A stretch of 64,000 nucleotides of DNA from Fonsecaea monophora (GCF_001642475.1 NW_019174041.1:1-64000); one strand, 5' to 3'. Numbered from the stretch's first letter, positions 12,209 to 22,392 are shown. Made by a program: numbers and translations. Notes: generated by a model from the letters alone, not told the origin.

Positions 12209-13002
12209 TGTCGCGAAGTGGAAAGTGTATGGAGGCCGAAGGCGAAGTGCTTAGACATTCGGCGAAGCAGATGATATGGCGTCCACATATACATTTTCAA
12301 ACAGGTCGCGAGGACATCCTATTTCCCCCTTCATACTTCTCCCCTTGATTCATCAACCCTATCGACCTCGACCGCCGCCTCGCCGTGACTCCGTTGCCTC
12401 TGGCCTGATGCATGATGCGAGAAAGAAAAAAAAGGGTATTGAGAACCTCTGCATACGAATTGCCTGCCAGTTGTGTGGGAACGTGGCATATCCTTGTCCG
12501 CCAGATTCTGCTAAAGGCAGGCGATGAGGGGCTTTCAGCCTCCTCCTCGAACAGTTGCTCTTCAAATGAAGCTTACCTGAGCTTAACCCACGTGCCAAGG
12601 TCAAACAAGATGATTCGGATCTACAGGACCGGGAGGATGGCGATCCCTACGCGAGAGAACGCCGTTGGGAGGTGCGTCAAGGTCGCATATTCTGCAGCCA
12701 TTCGGTTCGAAGTGCGATGTTGCAGCGTCTGACAGCAAGATACCCATATAGGGAATACTGTATGGTGTCCGTCTGACAAGTAGAGTGAAGATCACACTGT
12801 CACATGCGTGTTACGATCGCAACGAAAGAATTTCAATGGCAGACATCTCAATTGGCCACGGAGTGAGAAACTGCAAGGCAAGGATATAACTGGTCAATTC
12901 AGCCTCTGTGCCAACATGTTCGAGATAGAGAGAGGCAGTTTTGGACATTGACCCAAATCCCTCTCGACATCGCAAATTTGTTCGGCGAGAGGATCAGGCA
13001 AA
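12209..13002. promoter_or_regulatory. Divergent promoter region of GIT1-like and PhyH-HD genes
   Basis: A 794-bp space separates the minus-strand permease start and the plus-strand PhyH-HD start, so both must be driven from here. It contains one CACGTG (12589-12594) and pyrimidine-rich tracts near the permease. Short open frames in it look spurious. Confidence 0.6.
12589..12594. promoter_or_regulatory. CACGTG E-box, candidate Pho4/NUC-1 site
   Basis: A CACGTG lies about 380 bp upstream of the permease ATG and 409 bp upstream of the PhyH-HD ATG. Pho4/NUC-1 binds this core in promoters of phosphate-scavenging genes. The chance of one such site in a region this size is roughly one in five, so position and context, not rarity, are the argument. 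Confidence 0.35.
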
Positions 13003-13904
13003 ATGTTGTTGTCTGAAGAGCAGGTCCGGTCCTTTCGCAGGAATGGCTACCTGGTTCTTGGTAATGTCCTTTCTGAGGTAGAGACCGAGGAACTCCAGCG
13101 ATGGGCGCAGGAAGTCCATGACTGGACCACAGATGCGAACAGTCCATGGATGCCGTACGAGGTACATGCTTCATTGAGGACCAAGCGCCGAAAGACTGAG
13201 GCTCTGACAGGAAATCAACGCTCGAGGGGAAAGGGTGCTATGCCGGACTGAAAATTATGCAGATTCCCATGCGGGCTTGAACAGTCTCCTTCGTGGACAG
13301 AAGTTGTTGGATCTGCTCAAACAACTGTCGGGTGAGGAGATGTTGCTGTTCAAGGAAAAGATCAACTATAAGCTCGCAGGCAGCGGTATGGACCTTTTCA
13401 CACCAAGTTGATGGTGACCTACTTACCGCAGTACAGGTGGATTTGCACCCCATATCGATGCCACGGCATATACCCACATCAAAGACATCAAACACCTTGC
13501 CATCCTTCTGGCGGTTGACCCATCGAATATTTCCAATGGTGGCCTGGAGGTCGTTGAAGGGAGTCATGAAATGAACGTACCTATCGGGCCAGACTCAGTA
13601 TCTGCTGGCATTGGGGTTTCCAGCCAAGGTGGCTGAGCTCGTCGAGGCTCATGTCCCGGCAAAGCGCTACCTCTGTGCCACAGAAGATGAATACTATAAC
13701 ACACTCAGCGATGCGAGCAAGGAGAGTCTGCGATTCCAAGGAGGTCCGATGAGCCAAGACGAAGTGCAACAATGGAGACAAGGGGATTGGGCTGTCGAAA
13801 AAGCAAACCTGAGGAGGTGGGACGATGGAGCCAAGGTGGTTGGCTTGAAAGTACCAGGGTTAGAGACATATCGACCGCTGTTGGAGCAAGTCTTGAGTTC
13901 TTGA
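13003..13904 (+). pseudogene. Internally deleted PhyH dioxygenase - PhnZ-like HD oxygenase fusion
   Basis: Remnant of a gene that joined two oxygenases. Exons 13003-13161, 13211-13385 and 13437 onward encode the N-terminal half of a PhyH-family Fe(II)/2-oxoglutarate dioxygenase, with the metal motif HID (GFAPHIDATAYTH) and GGLEVVEGSHEM, for about 158 residues. At 13577-13595 this switches to another frame carrying the C-terminal half of an HD oxygenase of the PhnZ group: LVEAHVPAKRYLCAT, LSDASKESL, QGGPMS and LRRWDDGAK, to the stop at 13902-13904. The dioxygenase frame itself stops at 13634-13636. His to Asp spacing from HVPAK to RWDD is 57 residues, as between PhnZ ligands H104 and D161 (numbering recalled). 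Missing are the second His and Arg of PhyH and the HD motif. PhnY plus PhnZ convert 2-aminoethylphosphonate to glycine and phosphate in bacteria. Loss of function is inferred from this deletion. Confidence 0.78.
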
Positions 13905-14193
13905 CATGTGGAGGGTCGGATAGGCTAGTTTGAGATGGCGAGAATTACAGCCATGTTGAATTTGTAATGTAACTCTCGATGGTAGAGACGGTGTGTTTGA
14001 GAGAAGAGAATCATTGAACAGCATCGTGGGACGTCGACTGAGTCGTGGATGAGATACTCTGAATTTGGTAGGTTTGCCGGGTTACATAATGCAGTCTTCC
14101 CAATAGATGCCAAACTATCGCATTTCGTTTCGACGCTTCCCCAATGTGAAATCCAGACAATTAACCTTCTCTACACAAGATCTGGCGAGCAGG

Positions 14194-17082
14194 ATGAAGT
14201 GGTATGGAGTTGTATCCATATTGCCATCTCTGTTCTGGCCGGCTTGTGCCATATTTGCCGACGATGCCTTCCACATAGACTTCCACCATGCCCTGATCGG
14301 AAGCCCGCAGCCTCATACTACCTTCTTCCACAAACCCCATTCGAATACCAATGCCTCTCTTCTCTATACCCTCTCCGACAAAGCTGTTCTCGGCGCTGTT
14401 AACCCAAAGGACGGGTCAGCGCTGTGGCGCCAGCCCCTCGCAGGACAACCTATTGATAATGCGTCGAGCTTGTATCTGATCGCGGGGGAAAGAGATGGCC
14501 AGCTGATCAGCGGATACGATAGGACTGTGGCATGTTGGGATGCTCTTGACGGGAGACTCGTGTGGGACCATACACTGCCGCCGGGGACTGTAATAGGTGG
14601 ACTACAAGCCATCCCCCTCCAGGGCTCTGTCGCGGACGGAGTTCCACAAGACTTTGTGGTCCTCGCTGTCTCGACAGACTCTCAAACGCATACTTCCATC
14701 AGTCGAATCGCTGGCGACGGCGGCGGACAACGATGGCAACATGTAGATTCAAGCACCGCACATGGCTCCTCCGCGTCAATCACAACCTCCGCTCAGCACG
14801 TCTACTATATAACAACGTCTCACGGTTTGTTGACGAGCAGCAAGGCAAAGGTTATCACCCTGGACAGCGCGACAGGGCATGAAGTCAGCCAAACAGGGGT
14901 TGCCGTCGACACAGAACCCCTGGCACCCGGTGGTCAATATGTGGCGGACGCTTGCTCCGGGTCCCCCTTCCTGATTTCCGCTGAGAAGCCGTTCAAGACG
15001 GTGAAGTTCAGTCTGCTCAGCCATCCGAAAGGTTCATCTCTCACGTTGGATGACAAAGGAGAAGAAATTGAGGACGTTACAATTCACGCTGCTTGTCACC
15101 AATCAACAGCAACTCATTTTCTCCTACATATCAAAGGGAAGACACGACAATGGGCCGAAGTCTTTCATGTGAACCCGAAATCGGGGGACGTTACAAAGGT
15201 CTATTCATTACCTGCTACCGAAGAACAGAGCGTGTTCTCTGCGAGCAGCTACGAGGGATCTGCCTTTTTCATTCGCTCCACGGAGTCTGAAGTCCTTCTG
15301 TACTCTTCAGAGTCTCACGGACAACTAGGGAGGTGGAGAAAGACGAACTTCAAGACATCCCCTGGAAGCTTCCATTCACACGCAACCGCCGAGGTTGTCA
15401 GCAGAGGGAAAGCCAACTATGCGGTTCGAGTGGCTGAATTCTCTAACAGTGGAGATTGGTCTCTGATCCGCAATGGAGAATTGCAATGGAGTAGGCCCGA
15501 GATGCTCGCCTATGCGAACATTGCTGCATGGGACGAAAATGGTGCTCTAGATGCTCTGGCGGAGGAGCTTGATCTTGAGTCTTCAGTTAACCCCTGGACA
15601 GCCTACCTCCATCGTCTCAAACGCCATATCCATGATCTCGCATCCCTCCCGGAGTATCTGCGCAACCTTCCAGACACCATTCTGAAATCTACTCCCGATG
15701 CTGATGTGATCACACGCCAAAACCTGGTTGGAACAAAAGTCGTCATTGTTGCCACTACCCGAAAAGAGGTGATCGCGCTGGATGCTACCACTCCAGGCGT
15801 TCTCAGGTGGCAATCAGACCTTTCCAGCTACATCCCTGAAGGTACCGAGATCAAATCTATTACGGTGAGCGGCGGAAGAGTTTCAGTCTATCTTTCCAAA
15901 GGATCACTGCTCGTTTTGAACGCCAACAACGGAAGCCTCATCGAAAATAAACCCGGCACCATTGCCATATCGCATCTAATTCAAATTCCCGGCAGTCCTG
16001 CGCCAGCTGTCATCAAAGTCGGATACGATGGTGTACCTCGCCTTGCTGAAGATGTCGTTCCTGGAACCGTCTCGGAAGGCAATTCTGTGGTAACAATAAG
16101 TCCAGACGGAAAAGCCATAGGATGGACCGTTGGCCGGAATGTCGAGAAGACATGGACATTGAATCCACAAGATGGGATGAAGATTGTGCGTGCCGTGGCT
16201 CGGGCAGAGCATGATCCAGTTGCCTCGATCGGCCGTGTGCTCGGGAACAGATCTGTTCTGTACAAGTATCTTTCGCCAAACGTTGCACTTCTGCTGGCAA
16301 CCTCGCAGTCCGGAGCATTGACGGTCTACTTGATCGACGCTGTGACGGGGGCAATTCTCCATACCGCAACCCACCGTGGCGTCCTCTATTCAGACATACC
16401 CGCTGTGATATCTGAGAATTGGTACGCCTACACGTTCACGGTTCGTGATCCATTGACATCTGGCCTCTCCAACCAACTCGTCATCTCTGAACTGTACGAA
16501 TCCTCGGCTCCGAACGACAGGGGCCTGCTGGCAGCGCGAACGAATTATTCCGTCTTCTCAGTTGACGGTGCCGCGGCCAAACCCTACGTGATATCTCAGT
16601 CATACACAGTGGGAGAGCCGATATCACATCTGACAGTCTCGCAAACCGCGCAGGGAATAACCTCGCGCCAACTACTGGCGACCTTACCCAACAGCAACGC
16701 AATAGTCGGTATCCCCCGCGAAATCCTCGATCCCCGCCGCCCTGTCGAGCGGGATCCCAATGCTACGGAGCGAGAGGAAGGGCTCAGCCGCTACATGCCT
16801 ATCCTAGAGTTTGACCCTAAATACTACTTGACGCACTCTCGCGAAGTATTGGGCATTAAAGAAGTTCTCTCGTCGCCAACTCTCCTGGAATCCACTTCCA
16901 GAGTCTTTGCTTTCGGGCACGACATTTTTGGCACCACGATCACGCCGAGTCTGGCCTTTGACGTGCTTGGAAAGGGTTTCAACAGGGTCCAATTGGTCCT
17001 CACGGTTGTGGCGTTATTTGCAGGTGTCGGCGCGCTGAGACCGTTGGTGAGAAAGAAGACGGTCGACGGCCGGTGGAGGTAG
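14194..17082 (+). CDS. EMC1: ER membrane protein complex subunit 1
   Basis: Largest luminal subunit of the ER membrane complex, which inserts tail-anchored and multi-pass proteins into the ER membrane. A single exon encodes 962 residues, matching fungal EMC1. The start at 14194 (MKWYGVVS...) gives a signal peptide ending near residue 23; in-frame codons continue upstream but add no hydrophobic leader. The N-terminal two thirds form PQQ-like beta-propeller repeats (for example GAVNPKDGSALWRQPL and DGRLVWDHTLPPG). The C-terminal EMC1_C region includes SRYMPILEFDPKYYLTHSRE, followed by one membrane segment (QLVLTVVALFAGVGALRPL) and a basic tail KKTVDGRWR. It starts 289 bp after the PhyH-HD relic. 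Confidence 0.95.
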   Translation: MKWYGVVSILPSLFWPACAIFADDAFHIDFHHALIGSPQPHTTFFHKPHSNTNASLLYTLSDKAVLGAVNPKDGSALWRQPLAGQPIDNASSLYLIAGERDGQLISGYDRTVACWDALDGRLVWDHTLPPGTVIGGLQAIPLQGSVADGVPQDFVVLAVSTDSQTHTSISRIAGDGGGQRWQHVDSSTAHGSSASITTSAQHVYYITTSHGLLTSSKAKVITLDSATGHEVSQTGVAVDTEPLAPGGQYVADACSGSPFLISAEKPFKTVKFSLLSHPKGSSLTLDDKGEEIEDVTIHAACHQSTATHFLLHIKGKTRQWAEVFHVNPKSGDVTKVYSLPATEEQSVFSASSYEGSAFFIRSTESEVLLYSSESHGQLGRWRKTNFKTSPGSFHSHATAEVVSRGKANYAVRVAEFSNSGDWSLIRNGELQWSRPEMLAYANIAAWDENGALDALAEELDLESSVNPWTAYLHRLKRHIHDLASLPEYLRNLPDTILKSTPDADVITRQNLVGTKVVIVATTRKEVIALDATTPGVLRWQSDLSSYIPEGTEIKSITVSGGRVSVYLSKGSLLVLNANNGSLIENKPGTIAISHLIQIPGSPAPAVIKVGYDGVPRLAEDVVPGTVSEGNSVVTISPDGKAIGWTVGRNVEKTWTLNPQDGMKIVRAVARAEHDPVASIGRVLGNRSVLYKYLSPNVALLLATSQSGALTVYLIDAVTGAILHTATHRGVLYSDIPAVISENWYAYTFTVRDPLTSGLSNQLVISELYESSAPNDRGLLAARTNYSVFSVDGAAAKPYVISQSYTVGEPISHLTVSQTAQGITSRQLLATLPNSNAIVGIPREILDPRRPVERDPNATEREEGLSRYMPILEFDPKYYLTHSREVLGIKEVLSSPTLLESTSRVFAFGHDIFGTTITPSLAFDVLGKGFNRVQLVLTVVALFAGVGALRPLVRKKTVDGRWR

Positions 17083-17304
17083 TATTCCAACGCGTTGAGC
17101 GGACACTTGAACCTGTGTACGATGGAAAGTTATTAGAGAGATCTGGTCAAACAGACTAATTATCTGGTCGCTATGACACGGACTGCCTAAGGGAGCGCGA
17201 AAAAGGGCTTGTTGGCATTTGCGGTATGTGATAGAATATTCCTCGGAGTGTAAAGACAAGAAAAACTCGAGATCTTTGGCGATAAGATTGAAGATTCGAA
17301 TCTT

Positions 17305-17331
17305 CTGTGCTTGCTGTGCTTGCTGTGCTTT
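17305..17331. repeat. 9-bp tandem repeat, 3 copies
   Basis: Three head-to-tail copies of CTGTGCTTG (the last ends in T instead of G). It starts at the last base of a 16-bp palindrome and lies 220 bp past the EMC1 stop. Confidence 0.9.
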
Positions 17332-17584
17332 CTCATGCATGTGCTGGTTTGTACCTCGTATGCAAAGAATACCTACCCATCTATCTACCTATGTATGTCG
17401 ATATGTATACTCTGACGCTCTCTTTCAGCCTGCTTTGCTGCACTTTTTTTGCATGAAATCTTTTCCAATCTTGGAATTGGCTCCTCTGTCATTCTCTCTT
17501 CTCGGTGTACCGACCAACCGACCTGCCGAGCTATTAATCATCGAGGCGAGTGAGGCATGTACGAGGTACCGAGTACACCGCCAC

Positions 17585-17612
17585 GGTTCAAGGTTCAAGG
17601 TTCAAGGCTCAA
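17585..17612. repeat. 7-bp tandem repeat, 4 copies
   Basis: Copies of GGTTCAA, three exact and a fourth GGCTCAA. It is non-coding and located between two convergent genes. Confidence 0.9.
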
Positions 17613-18304
17613 GCCATGTATCCATCAGTACGTCCGTCGCCAGGGGGGAGGGGTGGCCGTTGCGAGATCCCTGTTGTCCTCTTTGTTTCTTTTCCCAAAC
17701 TCAACTCCCTTAGTAATAGGACCCGATCTCTCCCTGGCCGTCAGCTCCGAAAACGAATCGATTACCTATATACTCCCAAGAAACTCTGCCTGCGCTGCGC
17801 TTGATCTTCCTTCCTGGAGGATCGCGTCTGCGTGCTTGGAGTCAGGCCTAGCGGAGACTAGCGGGCCGCAAAAGGACGCTCGTCCTGATCGGGAAATGGG
17901 TAGTTCTCTCGCTGGACATAATATAACCCACTCTCAAAGGACTTGGGTGTTTCCTGTTTTGTCAGGGTGGTGGTGGCGCCTTTTGCGGCCAGGGGGGAAC
18001 AGATAGAGAGTTATTTCGGATCAGGTCCATCTCCATCGGAGCCCATGTCGAACACATACTTGTGTCTTTGTGATCATCTTCCGGTTCATGGGAACCTAGT
18101 TTGCCATTGCTCCCTGTGCGACGAGTTTCTCGGAATGAGAACTCTCGACGCCGGACAATGGCCGGTCAACCATCCGAGGGACTTTGAGCCAAATACCCGA
18201 TGAAGCTGAGGCGCCAATTGTTGATGTATTTTGTACCAGGAATTCCACAGCTTGGCTGCCACCTCAGGCTACCGTGCATCGCGAAAATCGCCAGTGCTCG
18301 GGCT

Positions 18305-20134
18305 TCAGAATTCGACCAGTTTCCTCAGACTGTCGTCTTGGAGCCGTGGAAAATAAAGGTAATTCTCTCTCAGCAATTTCGTGACGTCTTCAAAGCTGTT
18401 GAATTCCAGGTTTGCAGCGACCAGATAACTAAACCGGGTGCTGAAAAATCGTCTCTGGGGCGGCACTGGATCTTCCTTTCTCTCCAACTCGGGCCGCATG
18501 AATACGTCCTCCACGTATGCGCCAACCGAATAGATCCATAGCAGGTCGCGTGTGTGCTGACCCGGGACAAGGGAGAAATCCTCGGCCGCAGGCCGCAGGG
18601 CTTCGATGACCGTGGTCATTTCCGTGTGGTAACGTTTGCTCTCACGAAAGACGCCACCAGGTTGGTAATGCTCCTCGAAGATGCACCGATCAAAACAGCG
18701 TACAGCAAGGCATAATGCAACATCAAAAGTCAATGCGACCGGGGATGGGAGGCCGCCAGGCCCAACGACTGTGGCTACAGGCTTACCATCCTTCTTGGCT
18801 GCTTCAATCAAGTCGCACCAGTAGTGGAGAGAACGAGCTCGAACTGCGGTCTTGCGAGCAAAAGACCAACGGAACATCTCCGTTACGTCCGACGCTTTCG
18901 AGGTCGCGTATCTGAACTTCAGCTCCTCAACGGCCAGAAGTTCCCTTATGTCGGCCATTATCGCCCTCAGGGCCGGGGCGATGGTGGTTGGGGTGGAAGA
19001 TTCAGAGGGGGTTGATTCAGGGAACGCAACTTTCAGGTCCTCTTGCAAAGTGGGCGGATCCTCCGTATCGGTGACCCAGGTGTGTGAACGCCACGGTCCA
19101 GGGTCGAAGTCGCCAATATCCATCACAGGGCGGGAGCGTAAAGCCGCAGCAAGACTGACCACCGCACCAAGCAGAACTTCCTTCTCCATACGTCCCATGA
19201 CTGACCAGCCTCCTAAGGAATTGACAATCTTTTGTGACGCAGACAAATGAACAATTGCGGCATGAATGTTTCCGCTAAGCATTTCTGCTGCTCCAAGCCA
19301 GCAGCAAGATGAGAGTATTTTCCACAACTTCGCCGAGTCTCCAGTCTGCCGTTGCGCCTCCAGGGACTCTTGCAGCGCTCTGAGAGCCTGGAATTTGTGC
19401 TTTTCTGCGTATACCAATGTCTGCTCATGCGGTTGGCCGTGGTTCCTCTGCCTGCTGCCACTGCTGTAGTAGGCGTGTGAGATGATTGCATGACTGGAAG
19501 CTTTGTCTGCGACAAAGGCCGGCATTTTTCTCATGGATTCAGCCGTAAGTGCACTGTGATTATGACGCAGGGCTATCTCGGATGGCCAGGTGTTCAACAT
19601 GGACTGTGCTCGCGCCTGCTGAAGCAACATGTGCTCAAGAGCACTGACTGGTATGATGGTCGCATTGAACGGATCGGTGTTTCCTTTGAAGACGGGAATG
19701 GAGGCATATGCAACAGTCTGCGTCCCTCCTTGCTCGGCTTGAGTCTCCCGTCTCTTACGTGCGGAATTGGTATCTCTGTTGGAGTTTCCGCCCGAGCTCC
19801 GGACAAAAAGGCGATACCTGGAAAAGGGCTGGTTCGACTGGCCCAATCTCTGTCGAGTTTCAACGCTTTCTAGAGGGCATACTGCGGTGTCAACAGGCCG
19901 TGTCAGTAGAGGCTGGCCCACTCCTTCACTTGAAGATCGTTGCAAATGAGGAACGACATTGGCAGCACTAGATTCTTTCTCTAGAGGCCGAGCGGCTTTT
20001 TTCTTGTATGTAGGGTGTGACACAGTCGCAGCATGAGAACGTGCTTCAGCTCGGAGGAGTTCCTGTTCTCGTTTGCTGGATGGGAAAGGATGAGAGTCGA
20101 CGAAGCGGACCGCAGCTGCCTTCTTGGACGCCAT
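18305..20134 (-). CDS. Fungal transcription-factor-like protein without a zinc cluster
   Basis: A single exon of 609 residues. The start is ATG at 20134 (MASKKAAAVRFV); the open frame reaches further only through a GTG. The protein has an N-terminal signature of the form FV..HPF, then ARSHAATVSHPTYKKK, shared with the gene at 43632, and a long alpha-helical C-terminal part typical of the fungal-specific transcription factor domain (for example LRALQESLEAQ and CWLGAAEMLSGNIHAAIVHLSAS). No Zn2Cys6 cysteine motif is present. Proteins of this type are abundant and poorly characterised in filamentous fungi, and some carry the label tachykinin family. A regulatory role is inference; no partner or target can be read from the sequence. 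Confidence 0.6.
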   Translation of the reverse strand: MASKKAAAVRFVDSHPFPSSKREQELLRAEARSHAATVSHPTYKKKAARPLEKESSAANVVPHLQRSSSEGVGQPLLTRPVDTAVCPLESVETRQRLGQSNQPFSRYRLFVRSSGGNSNRDTNSARKRRETQAEQGGTQTVAYASIPVFKGNTDPFNATIIPVSALEHMLLQQARAQSMLNTWPSEIALRHNHSALTAESMRKMPAFVADKASSHAIISHAYYSSGSRQRNHGQPHEQTLVYAEKHKFQALRALQESLEAQRQTGDSAKLWKILSSCCWLGAAEMLSGNIHAAIVHLSASQKIVNSLGGWSVMGRMEKEVLLGAVVSLAAALRSRPVMDIGDFDPGPWRSHTWVTDTEDPPTLQEDLKVAFPESTPSESSTPTTIAPALRAIMADIRELLAVEELKFRYATSKASDVTEMFRWSFARKTAVRARSLHYWCDLIEAAKKDGKPVATVVGPGGLPSPVALTFDVALCLAVRCFDRCIFEEHYQPGGVFRESKRYHTEMTTVIEALRPAAEDFSLVPGQHTRDLLWIYSVGAYVEDVFMRPELERKEDPVPPQRRFFSTRFSYLVAANLEFNSFEDVTKLLRENYLYFPRLQDDSLRKLVEF

Positions 20135-22392
20135 CAGTCCCAGTATCACCAAATAGTCGTGGCTACTGAGAGAGCGGACATGCTGGGGAGCCTAGCGCTC
20201 TGGGGCTCAAGAGTAATGTCCTAACCGGCGAGACGCGGCTAGAGTCGGTGAGTCGAGATCTGGCCAGATTCGAGTTGGTTGACAAGCTCCACAAAGCACC
20301 AGCATAGCCAGAAGACAGCAACGTGGAAGTGTGCCAGCGTCGCAGCGCAGGACGAGAGATCGGCATAATAAGCTAGGCAAGTTTGAACAGACAGGTTGGA
20401 TGGTTATATAATGGGATCGGACAAGGGCCGAGACTGGGATTCCAGTCCTCGGTATCGTTGGCCGCAGACAGGCAGCAGGGTGATAGTCACAAATGGCAGG
20501 TGTTCGCAATATGGAGCAATGTCTACCGAGGTGTGCCTAGCAGTACACGTCCGGCAACAGACAACGGTCGACTAGTTCAGGAAAGTCAATGGTTGGTGAA
20601 GGATCGAGCTCAGATCGGGGCCTACCTGCGGATTGGCGATAAACCGCCATCCCACGTGTCGAGGGAAGGTATTGAGCGTCTCTGGAGAAGCGCCACATCG
20701 CTCCAGATCCCTTTTCATAGCCCAAATCCCATTAATCTTCGTTGTTTCACAGCCGAGACCCCTTGATGCTAACTGCAAAGCCCGGGATGGTGAGATGCAG
20801 TCAGACTCGATTCGGAAGCCCAAGAGCAGCCGTAGCATCTCCTATTGGCACGTAGCAATGCCCAAATTCAGGCTAGTCGAGACCGTCTGCAATGTGGCGC
20901 CCTTTCTGTACTTGTAAAGCCCGTCGGGGAGTCCTGGTGCCCGAATTTCTGAGTCTGGCTGGAGCCTCCCTTGCATGAGCTGAAATGCATTGATGTCGTG
21001 AGGGGAGGCTGACGAAACCCTTGCTCTCTTCTGCGAAATGGCTAATGTCTTATATCCCATATTACTCACATTGTTTAGATACCGGTTCAGGAAGGTTCAG
21101 ACCTCCCTAATCAAGGATAGCTTTTGTGGGTGACTTTTGAGGAGGTAGCTTAAATGTACGAGTCCTCCCCAACGTCCACGCCAGAGCGTTTCTCGATGTA
21201 AATCGATGTAGAGCTGCACAGCAATAAGCCTCATAGAAGTCGGTGATAAAGGCGAGTCAACAGAGGCACCAGAACTATCGAACTGGGCGAGAATGAAGTC
21301 GCCAACGTCTTTAGTGACAGGTTGATCTTGTGAGCCCCCGGGAGGAACAGCACACAGCTGGTGTGTGACACGACGCTTTTTTCCTCGCCACCCTCTAGAA
21401 CGACGGTAACATGACAGTGTCACTGCTCACGGAGAGGGCTATTGGTTACGGAGATCTGATGGCTCCAGTACGCGGGCCGAAGGGACGGAGCGGCAGGATT
21501 GTCGTTGAACGTGGAATTGATCATCGGTGATAGCTGGCTAGAGGCCTGGGGGTGTGTATCAAGTACGAGGACATGACAACGAGGGTTGTTGTAGATGACG
21601 AGAAGCGTCTTTCATTGAATTAGCCTCTAGAGTTGAAGGACCAAAGTACAAACAGAGACAAAGTCTCTGAGAAGTTGTCGTTGCGATGCACGACGCAGTT
21701 GTTGTAGTGGTTATATTTTCCTGCTTAGTCTTAGATTACAGAGACGAGGCTGCGGTCCTGAGCTTGTTTCCACCTGAGCCTCAGTGTCTTCAGATGGGGC
21801 TTGCCTGTGCTTGGACTTGTAGGTGTTGAGGCCCCCTTTAATAGGGGCCGCAAGGGGCCTAGTGAGTTGTTAGTGCCCCGTCAGCCTTGTGCGGGGAGTC
21901 TGTCTCGTTGTCCCTTCAGCCTCGTAGCCTCGCAAATAGAAGCTTCTCGCACCTTCTGTGGTTGGATCCACGCACCGCGCCATGCGTCATTCGTCCAGCA
22001 TCACTGTGTCGAGCTGCACTTGTTGTCAGAATTGTTCTTTTCTCTTCCGCAGTGCTCGGTACCTTGCTCAGACGACGGAGAGATTGCTCTGAGATCAGCC
22101 CATGGTCTCAATGCCCTGATCTTCCCCCTTCCAGATACCCATCCGCTTGTACTAGAAAAGTTCTGCAACTCCATTTCTATTGGGTTCTGCTCGATCATTC
22201 CATCGACTCCACAGGCACGAGCCCTAAATCCCGCAAGCCGGAACCTGTTTGCCCTGCCAGCCTCGTCATTCCCTCCCATTCGACTTTATTTCTTCCCTCT
22301 CACCTACCCTCCTTCTTCTCTTTCAGAGCAGAGGACAACATTCAACATATCACACACACTAATACTCGACCAATCACACTCTTACCTTCACC
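20135..22392. other. 2.26-kb divergent intergenic region
   Basis: Space between the 5' ends of the transcription-factor-like gene (-) and the DnaJ gene (+). Three open minus-strand blocks in one frame (20572-21423) are broken by stops and match nothing I recognise. The right third is the DnaJ promoter, with a candidate heat-shock element at 21938-21957 and a pyrimidine-rich leader. Confidence 0.5.
21938..21957 (+). promoter_or_regulatory. Candidate gapped heat-shock element
   Basis: The bases read aGAAg-cTTCt-cgcac-cTTCt: two contiguous inverted 5-bp units and a third unit after a 5-bp gap. This is the gapped arrangement accepted by yeast Hsf1. It lies 436 bp upstream of the ATG of a Sis1-type DnaJ, a family known to be Hsf1-controlled. 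Confidence 0.4.

Larger units (their letters stand above)
17083..18304. other. Convergent intergenic region with short tandem repeats
   Basis: Space between the 3' ends of EMC1 (+) and the transcription-factor-like gene (-). It contains two small tandem repeats listed separately and a perfect 16-bp palindrome GAAGATTCGAATCTTC at 17290-17305. I see no supportable gene. Confidence 0.6.

Noticed and set aside
13577..13595. A tiny intron (GTACCT...TCAG, about 22 nt) that would join the two oxygenase halves
   Set aside because: It is too short for a spliceosomal intron, and the catalytic parts of both domains would still be missing.
17290..17305. Perfect 16-bp palindrome GAAGATTCGAATCTTC, considered as terminator or tRNA T-arm
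   Set aside because: No cloverleaf can be drawn around the TTCGAAT core and there is no loop for a hairpin of note; kept only as a sequence curiosity.
20572..21423. Three consecutive minus-strand open blocks in the same frame, possible gene or pseudogene
   Set aside because: They are separated by in-frame stops (for example at 20839-20841) without usable splice sites and resemble no family I know.
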